DNA of 64,000 nucleotides from Tetragonia tetragonoides (Eukaryota > Streptophyta > Magnoliopsida > Caryophyllales > Aizoaceae), in assembly GCA_038025085.1 (NCBI GenBank), contig CM076144.1:17571501-17635500 (forward strand). Reading direction: 5' to 3'. Made by a program: the position numbers and the translations under genes. The stretch's first letter is position 1, and every line of letters starts with the position of its first letter. A model generated the notes under the pieces. The model searched no databases. It saw only the letters and a list, made by a program, of their open reading frames with translations, and was not told the origin of the DNA. Positions 12,601 to 24,480 of the stretch are shown here, one piece after another.

Positions 12601-14840
12601 ATAAATGGGCTGAAATTGCCAAAGTTTTATCGGGCAGGTAACTAAGCATGCTTTCTTGGAGGTGATGATGTAAGATATTATGTTAGGTTCTGTTTTGCTG
12701 TTTTGGGAATACTTATCTAAGGTCAGAGCTGAATGATTAGCTAGGACACTTTATTCCTAGTTGGAAGTTGGAACTTGGTAGTTTGTAATGATCTGTTTCT
12801 TGTTAGCATGCAATATACTCCCAGAAAGCATGTGTTCATTTGATATTGAATCTGCTAGTATGCTTCATTACCTGGATCAGGTTGCATGCAGTTTGTTGTA
12901 AAAACATGCTGTCATTTTGAATCCAGAAAAGCAAGAAACACTTCTTCAGGTTGATCTTGGAACCTAGGGTATGGGGGAACAACTCTATTATGATCTAGGG
13001 TATGGGCTTTTGTGTGGGCCTTGGCATTGGATAGGGTGAATACTAATGATCTTCGTCAGAGGAGGCGGCCGGGGATGTATTTGTCACCTGATGTTTGTGC
13101 TCTCTGTCAGGCAAGCGGCGAGACGGCTTTGCATTTGTCCGTTACATGTGATTTTGCTCGCTCCATCTGGGGCAGTTGTTTGGTTTTTTGGGAGAGACGT
13201 GGATTTGTCCTTCTAGTGTGGTGGAGTTCTTACAGGTGCGAGTTCTGGAGTTAGGGAGGGAAAAGGAGAGGAGGTTACTTTGGTGTAATGCGGTCTTTGC
13301 TATTCTTTGGTGCCTTTGGTTAGAGAGGAATGCGTGGGTCTTCAATGGAGTAACCATGTCGGCTGATTTGTGTGGGATAGAGTCACTTACCTGGCGTTGT
13401 TATGGGCTAGAGCCACAGGGGCACTTAGGAGTTATTCTATTACTCAGATCCAGCGAAACTGGGCTGGTCTAATTTGTACTAGACTCTCCTTGGAGGACCA
13501 CTTGTCCTCCTTTGCTGTACTTTTGATACAACGTTGTGCTGTTATCGGTGGACAAATTTAATGTTGACATGCCTCTAATTTTGCTTTTGCTTTGGATGAA
13601 ATTAGGCAATTTGAGCTGGTGGCTAAAATCTGCTTTGTTAGTCAAGAGATTAGGAACTTGCAAACATACCTTCCTTTACAGAATTTGCTGCTTTGTAGGC
13701 ATCATCAATTTGTTTGTTGACTTGTCCATTTGCTTCTTTTCGTCTTGCTGCTTTTTCTATGTCATGACTATCTTTTTTGTCCCTAAATGTGTACATAGGA
13801 CTGATAATGCGATAAAGAATCACTGGAATAGTTCCTTGAAGAAAAAGCTAGATTTCTATTTGGCTACTGGTAAACTACCGCCTGTGGCAAAGAGCAGTCT
13901 CCCCATAAGTGCAAAAGATATAGACAGGCCCAGTTCTAGTGGGAAATTGGGGATCTGTTCGAATAAAGAATCTGATTCATCTGCTCAGACGTCTTCTGGT
14001 GCTACTGACTTTTATAGACCAGAAGAAGGTAAAAGCCAAGTGGATTTGGCTAGAAAAGTTCAGGAATTAGGTCCATCAAGTCGTCCTGCTGATGAATCTG
14101 GTGATTCAGAAATTGTGGAGCAATCACCATATATAGACGGTAGAAAGTCAGGTTCTTTGCCAATTGTTGATACTTGTAAAAGTGATGATAAAGTTGCTAA
14201 AAGCAAGGTTGCCACTACACCTCTACGTCCTGTATATCCAATCTATGGGTCATTGTATTATAAGCCTCCACAGTATGAAGTCTGTAGTCCAGCAGAATCA
14301 AATGTAGCTAGCACCTATATGCAGCCTGATTGCAGCTCAGCGACAATCCCATCGCATTCGGGTTTCTTCACTCCACCTTGTGTGAAGAGCAACGGCCTTT
14401 CTGTTCATAGCCCAGAATCTATATTGAAAATGGCTGCTAAAACATTTCCAAATACTCCTTCCATTCTGAGAAAGAGAAAGGCAGAAGTTCAAACTCCTCA
14501 AGAAGACTCCTGCAAAGATAGGTGCTCATCTTCAGTTGAACAACAGAGAGCTGAAGATAGAAGTGATGATTCTGGGTATCACGATCGAGGCTTGTTGACG
14601 ACTCCACCATCTCGTACCTCTGTGGTGGCTGAATTTTGTAGCGGAAAGCCTTCCAATGCTTCTCCTCCATATCGATTGAGATCAAAACGCACTGCTATAT
14701 TCAAGTCTGTTGAGAAACAGCTTGAGTTCACATTGGACAAAGATAAAGGTGAAAATGATACAAATTCTTTAGGTCTACAATTCAAAGGCAGCAATCCTAT
14801 TAGAGAAGATATGTCACATACAGAGATGGAGGTGACCTAG
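6154..14840 (+). CDS. MYB3R5: R1R2R3-MYB transcription factor (MYB3R), MYB3R3/5-like
   Basis: Seven coding exons join in frame: 6154-6293, 8447-8498, 8723-8780, 11378-11472, 11556-11659, 12509-12637 and 13799-14840. This gives 539 codons plus TAG, and all introns are GT-AG. Three MYB repeats occupy about residues 55-208. R1 begins RRAKGGWTPEED, R2 begins KGPWTQEED and R3 contains HGNKWAEIAKVL and TDNAIKNHWNSSLKKK. Downstream are motifs usual in plant MYB3R proteins, including PESILKMAAKTFPNTPSI and PPYRLRSKRTAIFKS. The family binds MSA elements of G2/M genes in the nucleus. The 539-residue length fits the shorter MYB3R3/MYB3R5 type, which acts mainly as repressors with E2F/DREAM-type complexes. 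That subclass and the symbol are inferred from length and from linkage to PRT6. The start codon is the first ATG after the leader, and the Ser-rich N-terminus is typical. No frame damage is seen despite transposon-filled introns. Confidence 0.92.
6733..6826 (+). repeat. dispersed repeat, copy 2 (MYB3R intron 1)
   Basis: The partner of 4633-4726, with about nine in ten bases identical by eye. It is flanked by a further short duplication: 6660-6725 and 6828-6893 share TTCTGTAATGA, CCGCAAAAGGAAAA and ATCTTTTGGTT. Confidence 0.8.
7008..7170 (+). mobile_element. tRNA-derived SINE, copy 1
   Basis: The head contains a perfect RNA polymerase III A box, TAGCTCAGCTGG (7014-7025), and a B-box-like AGTTCGAGC (7056-7064) at tRNA-like spacing. 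The body ends in GGGATTAGTCGGGCAAAGC and GGATACCCATGTTAT, then an A-rich tail. It lies in MYB3R intron 1. Two related copies are on the minus strand near 42060 and 44880. Confidence 0.75.
9350..9461 (+). repeat. 28-bp minisatellite, left array
   Basis: Four tandem units start at 9350, 9378, 9406 and 9434, each close to CTCGCGCCACGCCCAGGTGG plus GGAGCAAG. The unit is GC-rich and partly palindromic, with CTCGC at one end and GCGAG at the other in the last copy. Confidence 0.85.
9550..9633 (+). repeat. 28-bp minisatellite, right array
   Basis: Three units start at 9550 (decayed), 9578 and 9606, with CTCGCGCCACACCTGGGTGC plus GGAGTGAG. They are in the same orientation and of the same length as the left array. 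Confidence 0.85.
12024..12075 (+). repeat. direct repeat before MYB3R exon 6
   Basis: The block CTTGGAGGTGATGATG to TATGTTAGGTTCTGTT-like sequence recurs at 12645-12697, just after exon 6. The pair therefore brackets exon 6 in the same orientation. Confidence 0.7.
12960..13560 (+). mobile_element. LINE ORF2 C-terminal fragment in MYB3R intron 6
   Basis: Translated in two frames, it gives the C-terminal region of a plant LINE ORF2. The zinc-binding segment reads CALCQASGETALHLSVTC, followed after a frameshift near 13170 by AVFAILWCLWLERNAWVFNG, which matches the reverse-transcriptase-associated zf-RVT region. It is 5' truncated, a common result of LINE insertion. It sits between exons 6 and 7. 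Confidence 0.75.
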
Positions 14841-15294
14841 CATTTGGTAAGTTTATCCGATTTCACAAAGATGCATCCTCTGCTGGAGTTTGTGTGGATA
14901 CTTGATTGATGTCTGTTTGCATGAGGTCATCTGTGCTGTTGTTCTTTAATCATTCTTATTATTTTTTCCTTCTTTTTGAAGAGGGGGAGGGTTAGAAATA
15001 GGCTTATTGGACCTTCAATTGAAACCTTATTAAGTTAAGACAAAATCTTTTGTTATGGTGCACACAAATTGGTAGTGCCACAGCCAAATCAGCCAAGATT
15101 TAACTGAAATGTGGTTGAGTTGAACCATGACAATTTGGAAAATGTGGTTTGTTAAAAAATTGATCAAAGATGCTTTCTTGAAATATGGTTTATCAAAAAG
15201 GTGATTTCCGATAAATAACCTTTTTGGGAGTTGGAAATATTGTAGAGATGCATGGGACAGGTTTCATTGCATGTGCAAAATATTTTACCCTTAA

Positions 15295-15311
15295 CCCCCC
15301 CCCCCCCCCCC
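15295..15311 (+). repeat. poly-C run
   Basis: Seventeen consecutive C residues. Confidence 0.9.
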
Positions 15312-15599
15312 AAAAACAAAAAATAGAAGAAGAAGTTCTACTGTTAAGCTTTTGTTTCGATCCGGGGCTCCAGAGTCTGGAGCTTGTGAATTTGAGAATC
15401 TAAACCGACTTCACCACATGTCTTACTTGAGGAGCAAGTGTTCAAGCCAGAAGATTGTTGAACTTTATCATCAAAGAAATACTGTACAAACTAATTGAGT
15501 TGATGTGTTAGGTTTTTGATATCATATTCTGTTGCATAGTAATTTTATGTGGTGGGTGCACGCGATACTTTCTGTTTGTAAATTTGTTTCGTGTGCAAG

Positions 15600-15701
<102 letters not shown>

Positions 15702-15959
15702 TGACGTATGGGAATATCTACTTCAGGGGACAAAAAGGTTGGAGTTGCATCTGTCACTGCATGAGGCATATGACGAAGCACAATCAATCATTCATCAGCC
15801 GCGTCACAGTTGCTTTTCCGAGGAAGCAGAGATGGCCTCAACGGTAATCAGAAGAAATATATTTAGGAACACCAAATTGATAGGAGCCTGTACATTAAAC
15901 AGATCAAGCAAATCTGCTTCATAAATATATGCTTATACAAGCTTTCAATTGTTCATGTT

Positions 15960-17900
15960 TTTCGATAAAAGCTTGGAAGCAGGGTTATTGTAGTCCTTGT
16001 CTCTATAACATCAGATGGATTCCCCTTCATTTTTTGTATCTCTGGTTTCTGCAAACGAATGGTGTTTAGCCACTTCCCATTTATTTTCAGTTCACTAGGA
16101 TTCCATCACTCTGGAGATACTGGTCATATAAATTGATTTGAGTTAGATGAAATTATGTATTCTGAATTTTTTTTGGTTTCATAGGTATCATTTTCTTGCT
16201 CACAAATATCACCCCTCATGTGAATTTTTGAGGGAGCCTTGCAAGATAACTTGGAACTTTGATTTCCGTGAGTTTTGGAAATGAAGTAACAGACCTTTTT
16301 CCGACATTTGATTTTTATGAGGAGTTTTTATATATTTTTTCTTTTTTTTTTTTGAGTAAAAGGAGTTTTTGATATCTTTATATATTACTCAACCACCAAA
16401 AATTAAGTAAAATATAGCACATTTTTCTCTGTTTCTGTTTTTGAGGGGAAAGAAATTGTAGCGCACCATAAACTAACACTCTTTCGAATTTGAGTAGGTA
16501 TGTAAGATTGTTTCAGATAAAGCGGTCGAAAGTAACATATTCTTTCGAAATGTAACTTTTTTCCTTGAATAGTAGCATTTTTTGTCCGAAAAGTAACACT
16601 TTTTTTCAACAAACAAAAATGTATAAAGCAGACATATTTAGTCCACAAGTACCAAATTTTGATCAAAATGTAACACTTGTCTCATGATAAGGTCAAAGGC
16701 ATTGCAAAACATATAACAACGGTTATCCAAAGGCTGAGAAATAAAAGAATTTGGTTAAGACTTTGAGCATTGTCCTTTTCTACTTGCGTCTATTTTAATC
16801 CATTTTCATAATCATCGAGTTTTTTGTCGCTTGAGGAATAGCACAGATTAAGGTGTCTACAATAACAGAGATTTAAAAATATGAGTTTTTGAATGATCTA
16901 TATAATCTGCAATTTGGATAATCACATAATTACTATTAGTGGATTTTCTTAAATTGAATTTCTTTAGCAAAAATACCAAAGAAAAAAAACCACGACCTCC
17001 ACACCTCGCTGCTGTACAACTGACACTGGCTGCTCGCGGCAATACCAGCAGCCGGCGGCCGTGCAGCCCAGCCCACTGGCTGGTGGTGTCTAGTAGCGAC
17101 GGTGGTGGAGGTTTGTGGTGATGGTGGTTTGACTAATTTATTGTTTTGTTCAAAAAGAGTTTATGCATATTTTATGGTTTTGTTTTGTTCAAAAAATGTT
17201 TGAGCATGTACGAGTAGGAAAAACAAAAAGAACAATAAGAAAAAGAGGAAACTGTCAATTTATTGGTGTAATAAAATAACGGTTTTACGGTTTAAAAGTT
17301 AAGGCTCGATAATAAATGAGGAGAAAGACTAGCGCGTTTGACGGTGGAGAATGTCGATACGACTTCGGAGCAATTGATGGTGGAGCGAAAATGAAGAGGG
17401 AAGGTACGACTGAGAGAGAAATAGAGGTGAAATGAAGGTCACATTTCCAAATTGGTATTCTAAATGATTACCTGCGGCAAATTGTTATGTAAATAATGAA
17501 GAAAATACTTGTTGGAAATCACTGGTTGAACCTCTGACCACGATAAGGAATTTAAAATGGCTAACTCGTGCATATCCATCCAAAATCGGTATTACATGCA
17601 CTTTCAGGCGAGAATTTTTTATATTACATTATTCTATGACAAAATTATTATTACTAAGGATACTTACTATAGAGCGAAAGAGATTTAATGAAGTGCGATA
17701 GAAACATATGAGAAAATGTAATAAACTAAAAGAAAAACATTGAAAAAATAATCACAAATTCAAGCAAGGTCTTAAATCTTGGATTCAAACACTCTTGAAC
17801 AAGTAATAGGGTCAATACGATTAGATAAGTCAAATCGTAAATGTATACAAAACCAATCAAAAAGCATGAACAGATTTTTCATGGTAATGGTACCCAAGGC
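15960..17900. other. intergenic, no gene seen
   Basis: AT-rich sequence after the MYB3R transcript. A short GC-rich stretch at 17000-17120 with CAGCAGCCGGCGGCC-type motifs resembles the interior of other MITE-like segments here, but I found no matching ends. No protein family is recognisable in any frame. Confidence 0.5.
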
Positions 17901-17904
17901 GTAA

Positions 17905-18154
17905 GAAAAAGTTGAAATATTGGCCCCATATATTTGTTTGCTGAAGAAATATACTATGTATACATAAGGTAAATAATTACGCAATACTATACTATGTACA
18001 CATAAGGTAAATAATTACGCAGTACTTTTGGAAAAAGTAGAAATATTGGCCCCAATATTTGCTTGCTGAGGAAATACACTATGTACACATAAGGTAAATA
18101 ATTACGCAGTACAATACTATGTACACATAAGGTAAATAATTACGTAGTACTTTT
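17905..18154 (+). repeat. 125-bp tandem duplication with 38-bp internal duplication
   Basis: Two 125-bp units follow each other. Within each, ACTATGTACACATAAGG plus TAAATAATTACGCAGTAC occurs twice, 38 bp apart (starts at 17953, 17991, 18078 and 18116). Each unit begins with GAAATATTGGCCCCA-type sequence. Confidence 0.85.
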
Positions 18155-18159
18155 GGAAT

Positions 18160-19380
18160 GAAGAGCGATAGCAAAGCATGGTTAGGGTTTTGTGTTCGGC
18201 AATTTGGGTTTGGGAATAAGGTGAATTTACAGTGTGTAATGGGTGTGTTATTTGAGTTTCCTACTAACATTCAAACTTTAGCATATCTATGAGTCCTTGC
18301 TCCTTATGTTGATTCCTCACTCGAGAGGGACCTATCTGGTTACTTCAAAATCTTATCACTTCATCCTATCTTTTACTTATCTTATAAGTTTTAGTATTTT
18401 TTTATAGAAACTTTACTTACTTAATCTTTTACTTAGGTGGTATGGCTAATTAATTATTTCTTGCTTATGTGGCATGCCTCATTGTTTCCGAAATATAGCT
18501 CCTTTATAAATGGATTCAGTAGACTTGAGATTTTGACCAAGGTTATTTTTTTAATACTTGCGTTGGAATTTATATATGTCATGAGTTCTACAGATTGTAT
18601 TTTATTAAGCTTTTACAGGGCATACATGTATAATTCGGTTCAGATTCAATACTTGGCAATAAGGTTATAATCATTTCATGGAAATCTAATATTTTGAATT
18701 AGTTAATTGAGATAATATGTTACCAAAGTAACCTCTTTTGTGTAGATTGATCAATTTAAAATATTGGATGATTGTGTGTGTGCGAATTCCATGCGTTCAA
18801 CACCCGGCCCAAAGAAAGGTTATTATTTGTCCGAATTCAAACATGCTTGTGATGATAAATATGTGACAATTATTAGGTTTTCCATGTGAATGTTGAGTCG
18901 GTCCAAAAAAAGGCTTAATATTTGACAGGATTTTATTGTCAGTATTTGATTACTACACCAAGAGTACCACTTACACATTGGTTTTTTGTCCAAAGACTAA
19001 AATTTAGGGTATTTTGCTTTCTTTTTTTAGGGTATTTTGCTCCCCTTATTTTATTTGTACAAGTTTGTTTCTGGAAGCCATTTTTTTATTTTTAGTGGAT
19101 TTTAACTTTTTATTTTTCAATTGGATGGGGCCGTGGGTTCGAAGACAGTTTTTTGTTCTTTAATTTCTTTTTTTTTTGGGTTAAAATTTGTTTATATTGT
19201 ATTTTTTTTAGGTTTAATTATTAAGAAAAAGTGATATTTACTTTACCATGTATAGCTACATAAACACAATGCATAATCGTTTTTTTTTAGTAAATTCATA
19301 GCAACACAACGCATACGTATATATTTGATAGAATATTTCATTACATATTTTAACAATGGTAGCAAGAAGGAAAAAAAGGA
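18160..19380. other. intergenic, no gene seen
   Basis: AT-rich, with poly-T runs and no recognisable coding sequence. A related phrase beginning CCCAAAGAAAGGTTATTATTTG near 18812 recurs in altered form near 18903. Confidence 0.4.
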
Positions 19381-19558
19381 AGAATGGGTTGATTTCCTAC
19401 CAATTATCCAAACAACAACAAAGGGAATGAAAGAGAATCATATTCCTTTTCTAGATTGAACCAAACAAGAAGGGTAATTAGACCCATTCCTTTCCTTTCC
19501 CCTAGTTTTCCTTTGTTGATTCCTTTACCTTTCCTTACAATGAACCAAACGACCCCTA
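19380..19558. mobile_element. MITE-like terminal fragment at the copia breakpoint
   Basis: The stretch ends in AATGAACCAAACGACCCCT, the complement of an AGGGGTCGTTTGGTTCA-type terminus common among plant MITEs. It directly abuts the copia gag, so gag appears to start inside it. The other end was not found. Confidence 0.35.
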
Positions 19559-20290
19559 ATAGTATCCCTGTGCTTAACGGCAAAAACTTTAAGGATTGGA
19601 AAGAGAACGTTATGATAGTTCTCGGTTGCATGGATCTAGACCTTGCACTTCGGATTGAGAAATCCGCTGCTCTTAAGGATTCATCTACCCCTGATCAAAA
19701 GAGGGAGATGGAGAAGTGGGAGCGCTCAAATCGCATGAGTCTTATGATCATGAAACGTGCAATTCAAGAATCATTCAGGGGCACTATGTCTGAAGAGGAT
19801 AATGCCAAATCGTTCCTTGCCGAACTTGAGAAACGTTTTGCACAAAACGAAAAGGCGAAAACTAGTACTCTTTTGAGCAGTCTAGTTTCCAAGAGGTATA
19901 AAAGCAAGGGGAACATAAGGGAGTACATTTTGGAAATGTCTCATACTGCTTCAAAACTAAAGGCAGTCAAGCTAATATTACCTGAGGAATTGCTTGTGTA
20001 TTTAGTTTTGATCTCTCTTCCTGCACAATTTAATCAATTTAAGGTCAGTTACAATTGCATAAAGGAGAAATGGACTCTTAATGAGCTCATTTCACATTGT
20101 GTGCAAGAGGAAGAGAGAATTAAGCAAGATAAGACAAAAAATGCTCATTTGGCATCAACCTCTAAGGACAGCAAGAAAAGGAAAAATAAGAAGCTGCGGT
20201 GCCAAGGCTCCAAAAGAAGCAACATAAGGAAAATAAGGTTGAAACTAAGAAATCAGGTTGCTTTTTTTGCAAGGGGACTAACCACATGAA
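19541..20290 (+). pseudogene. copia gag
   Basis: The N-terminal core SIPVLNGKNFKDWKENVMI and the helical region with FLAELEKRFAQNEKAKT are typical of copia gag. The ATG at 19541 is preferred because the family's core follows at once; an in-frame ATG at 19456 lies in unrelated sequence. After about residue 220 a frameshift (near 20200) puts the zinc knuckle CFFCKGTNHMKRDC in another frame at 20261-20302. Confidence 0.85.
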
Positions 20291-21863
20291 GAGGGACTGT
20301 ACCAAATACCATGCTTGGCGTGCGAAAAAGGGTATGTCTCTTGCTCTTGTTTGTTCTGAGGTTAATTTGACTTCACTACCCAAAGACATTTGGTCGATAG
20401 ATTCTGGTGCTACTACTCACATAAGTGTGTCTATGCAGGGTTGCCAGAGCTGTTGAAAACCGATTGATGGTGAAAGATACATCTATATGGGTGACGGCAA
20501 TCATCTTAAAGTTGAGGCTATTGGAACTTTTAGGCTATTGTTAAAGACTGGATTTCATTTGGATTTGAAAGAGACTTTTGTTGTACCGTCATTTAGACGT
20601 AATTTAATTTCTGTTCCCACTTTGGACAAATCTGGTTATTATTGTTCATTTGGAAACAATAAAATTAATCTCTTTCAAGGTTCAAATTTTATTGGTTCTG
20701 GTCTTTTATCAGGATATGATAGCCTATATTTGCTTGATACAATTGCCTCACATAATGAAACCTTGCATGTAAATTCACATGGTACCAAAAGAAAATTAAC
20801 CAATGAGAATTCTTTATCACTCTGGCATAAGCTTTTGGGTCACATACAAAGAATTCAGAAACTTGTGTCAAATGGAATTCTTGATTCTCTTGATTCCTCA
20901 AATTCAGATATATGCATTGAGTGTATTAAGGGAAAACAAACAAACAAGACTAGATTAGGTGTCGAGAGAGCTACATATGTCTTAGAATTGATACGTACGG
21001 ATATTTGTGGGTCATTCCCTACACCTTGTAGAAATGGTCAACAATACTTTATCACATTCATAGAAGATTACTCTCGTTATGGGTATCTATATCTAATTCA
21101 TGAGAAGTCCCAATCAATTGACGTGTTCAAATCATTTAAGGCCGAAGTTGAAAATCAATTAGGCAAAATGATTAAAACCTTTAGATCTGATCGTGGTGGT
21201 GAATACTATGGCAGATATGATGGTTCAGGTGAACAACGTCCAGGGCCATTTGCTAAATTCCTAGATGAGTGAGATCGTTCCTCAATACACCATGCAAGGT
21301 AGTTCTACGATGAATGGTGTAGCTGAGAGATGAAATCAGACATTAAAGGACAAGGTAGAAGTATGATTTGTCATACTACCTTACCAGACTCACTCTGGGG
21401 AGAGGCATTGAAAACTGCAGCATATATACTTAACAGAGTTCCAACTAAAGCTACAATTAAAACCCAATATGAACTATGGACTGGGAAAAAGCCCAGTATA
21501 AATCATTTGCATATTTGGGGTTGTCCAGCTGAGGCAAGGCCTTATAGGCCAAATAAAAAGAAACTGGACTCTAAGACAGTTAGTAGCTATTTTGTTGGGT
21601 ATTCTGAAAGGTCTAGGGGGTATAAGTTCTATGATCCCACTTCTAGAACTATTTTTGAGACCGGTTCTTTGAGGATGTCGAGTTTGGGGGGTGGGGAGTT
21701 AAAGTTAGAGATTTTGTCTTTGAAGAAGAACACGTATCTCTTCTTTCAGTTGACGTTGATCATGATCAGGGTGTTCCCATTCCTGACACGGATCACGAAA
21801 CAACTCCGATGCAAGACAATCTTGATAATCTCCCCAATCAAGTCCCTGACATCGTTAATGTAG
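20199..21863 (+). pseudogene. copia zinc knuckle, protease and integrase
   Basis: A CX2CX4HX4C knuckle is followed by the aspartic protease motif WSIDSGATTH. Integrase follows: an H/C zinc site (LWHKLLGHIQ, then CIECIKG), DDE-type blocks TDICGSF and FRSDRGGEYY, and NGVAER. The stop after SMQGC (20456), a one-base frame change near 21260 and a TGA right after NGVAER break the frame. The [18 protein letters not shown] block (from about 21400) is the integrase C-terminal region. Confidence 0.88.
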
Positions 21864-22035
21864 ATCAAACTCAACAACCTCAAGAACATGAAGTGCCATT
21901 AAGGAGATCCACTAGAGAAAAGAGAAATGCAATTTCGGATGATTACATTGTATATATTCAAGAACATGAGGTAAACTTGGAAATGGTGGAAGATACTTTT
22001 GCTTTCTCCAGGAACAAGAATCAGACCTTGAACTT

Positions 22036-23615
22036 GTGGAAGATGATCCAATCAACTTCGGTCAAGCCATAGAAAGTTCTAATTCTCAAAAGTGGATTGA
22101 TGCCATGATTGATGAGATTAAGTCCATGAATGACAATGACGTTTGGGAGCTTGTTTCATTGCCTGAAGGTGTTAAACCCATTGGTTGCAAATGGATATTT
22201 AAAACGAAACGGGATTAAGAGGGCAGTGTCATTAGGTTCAAAGCTCGTCTTGTCGCTAAGGGCTATACTCAAAAAGAAGGCATTGATTATAAAGAGACTT
22301 TCTCTCCAGTTTCATCGAAAGACTCTTTTAGGAAAATAATGGCACTAGTGGCACATTTTGATCTTGAACTTCATCAGATGGATGTTAAGACAACATTTCT
22401 CAATGGTGACAGTGAAGAAACAATTTATATGGTGCAACCAGAAAACTTTGTTTCCGAAGATCCAAAGAAAATGGTTTGCAAATTAAAGAAATCCATCTAT
22501 GGGCTCAAGCAAGCTTCCCGTCAGTGGTATCACAAGTTTCATGAAGTCGTTACATCATTTGGTTTTGAACCAAACGTTGCTGATGACTGTATATACCACA
22601 AGTTCAGTGGGAGTAAGCATAATTTTCTGGTTTTATATGTCGATGACATACTGCTTGCCAGCAACGATATAGGCTTATTACACGAAACTAAGAGATTTCT
22701 TTCAAAGAAATTTGAAATGAAAGATCTTGGTGACACCTCTTTTATATTAGGAATTCAGATTCATCGAGATCGCTACAAAGGCGTTCTCGGACTGTCACAA
22801 AAGGGCTATATCGATAAGGTTCTTAAGAGGTTTGGCATGCAGGATTGTAAACCAGGTGACACCCCTGTTGCTAAGGGAGACAAATTTAGTCTCAAACTGT
22901 GCCCAAAGAATGGTTTTGAAACTAAGAAAATGAAGAAGACACCTTATGCTTCGACTGTAGGGAGTCTGATGTATGCTCAGGTTTGCACACGACCTGATCT
23001 CACATACATTGTTGGGATGCTAGGCAGATATCTCAGCAATCCGGGAATGGACCATTGGAAAGCAGCCAAAAGGGTCATGCGGTACTTATAGAGAACAAAA
23101 GACTACATGCTCACATATCGGAGGTCGGATCAGCTTGAGATCATTGGGTACACCGACTCCGATTTTGCTGGATGTCAAGATAGTCTGAAATCCACTTCAG
23201 GCTATATCTACATGCTTGCTGGAGGAGCTATCTCTTGGAGAAGCATTAAGTAAACTCTTACGGCTACTTCCACCATGGAAGCAGAATTCATAGCATGTTA
23301 TGAGGCATCCAATCAAGAACTATGGCTGCGAATTTTTGTTGCTGGACTGGTATTGAAAGACCACTCAAGCTAATGTGTGACAATAGGTCAGCAATCCTTT
23401 ATGCTAAAAATAACAGCAGTTTGACGAAGGCGAAACATATAGACGTCAAATTTCGAGCTTTGAAGGAAAGAGTACAGAATGGACAACTGTACATTGAACA
23501 TATCAGTACAAACTCCATGATTGCGGATCCGCTCACTAAGGGATTGCCACCCAAAGTGTTTCATGAGCATGTTGCTCGTATGGGTGTCAAATCAGTTAAG
23601 GATTGTGATTTTTAG
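22036..23615 (+). pseudogene. copia reverse transcriptase and RNase H
   Basis: Reverse transcriptase is clear: VKPIGCKWIFKTKRD, the FKARLVAKGYTQ block, LHQMDVKTTFLNG, KSIYGLKQASRQWY and the catalytic LYVDDILLAS. RNase H follows with YTDSDFAGCQDS, a TMEAEFIAC block and KHIDVKFRALKE. Stops occur after KTKRD (22218), after VMRYL (23089) and after WRSIK (about 23250), and there is one frameshift near 23320. The catalytic YVDD is intact although the frame is broken. Confidence 0.93.
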
Positions 23616-24034
23616 TGGGAGTTTGTGTCATAGTGTTTCTATGTTGTCCAAACAGATTTGGTGATTTAGTTTTAAGATTTTATCTGCAGATATTCAGTTT
23701 TAAAGTTTTATGTACTCATACAGTTTTGAGGTTGATCTCATTAAAGTTTGAGGTGGACCAATTGGAAATAGACATTCTATTTCAGACCACACATTGTGTT
23801 ATTTCCATGCTACACACCTATACTTGATCCATGTCGTTGATTATATTGATATACGTGATCATTGTTGGGTCTAGTTATGTCAATGTAACAAAGATCTCTT
23901 TTGTCCTATGTTGGTATGATTGATGGACCGGATTGGTAAATGACGATTTCAGGTTGATAGCAATTCTGAGCTCTTAAGGTTGTAAAAGTAACATACAATA
24001 TTAAGGTTTGTGCATATACATGAGTATGTCGTCC

Positions 24035-24045
24035 AAGTGGGAGAT
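24035..24045 (+). other. copia polypurine tract
   Basis: AAGTGGGAGAT directly precedes the TGTTAG start of the 3' LTR, where the plus-strand primer of reverse transcription is expected. Confidence 0.7.
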
Positions 24046-24480
24046 TGTTAGATTTATGAACTTTATACTACATGTATATGGATTATTATGTTATACGGAT
24101 TAATTGTATGTTATATGCTATCTTACGGTTTGACCCAAATTAGTGGTGCTATGGATATTAATATTAGGCGGGCTAATATATCGTCTTATAAGGTATAGGG
24201 CCCAATTGTGTAGAGACCCACAAACTTAACCCTAATTGATGATGGGCTGATTAGGGATAATAAACTCTATATATGTAAGGGTTATGGTCCCCAGTTGAAC
24301 ACACATTACATCTGTCTGACATCCCATCGTTAGAGAGAGAAATCCTAGTGTGTGTATCAACTGGAAGACGCTCTAACCCTAGGCGATCTTCAACTCGGAT
24401 CAAAGGCTTGCACTTATGGATTCAGGTACTCTTCCGCTTATGTTCTAGTCTAAGTAATTCGATATGGAGGTTATCCAACA
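24046..24480 (+). repeat. copia 3' LTR, 435 bp
   Basis: It begins TGTTAGAT and ends ATCCAACA, giving TGTT...AACA inverted ends. A TATATATG promoter-like stretch lies inside. It ends exactly where gypsy gag coding sequence resumes on the minus strand. Confidence 0.85.

Larger units (their letters stand above)
19541..24480 (+). mobile_element. Ty1/copia retrotransposon, 5' truncated
   Basis: The order gag, protease, integrase, reverse transcriptase, RNase H defines Ty1/copia. The 3' LTR is complete (24046-24480). No copy of that LTR exists upstream, so the 5' LTR and primer-binding site are gone. Several frameshifts and stops make it non-autonomous. Its 3' LTR ends inside a minus-strand gypsy gag, so this element inserted into the gypsy element and later lost its left end. 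Confidence 0.93.
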
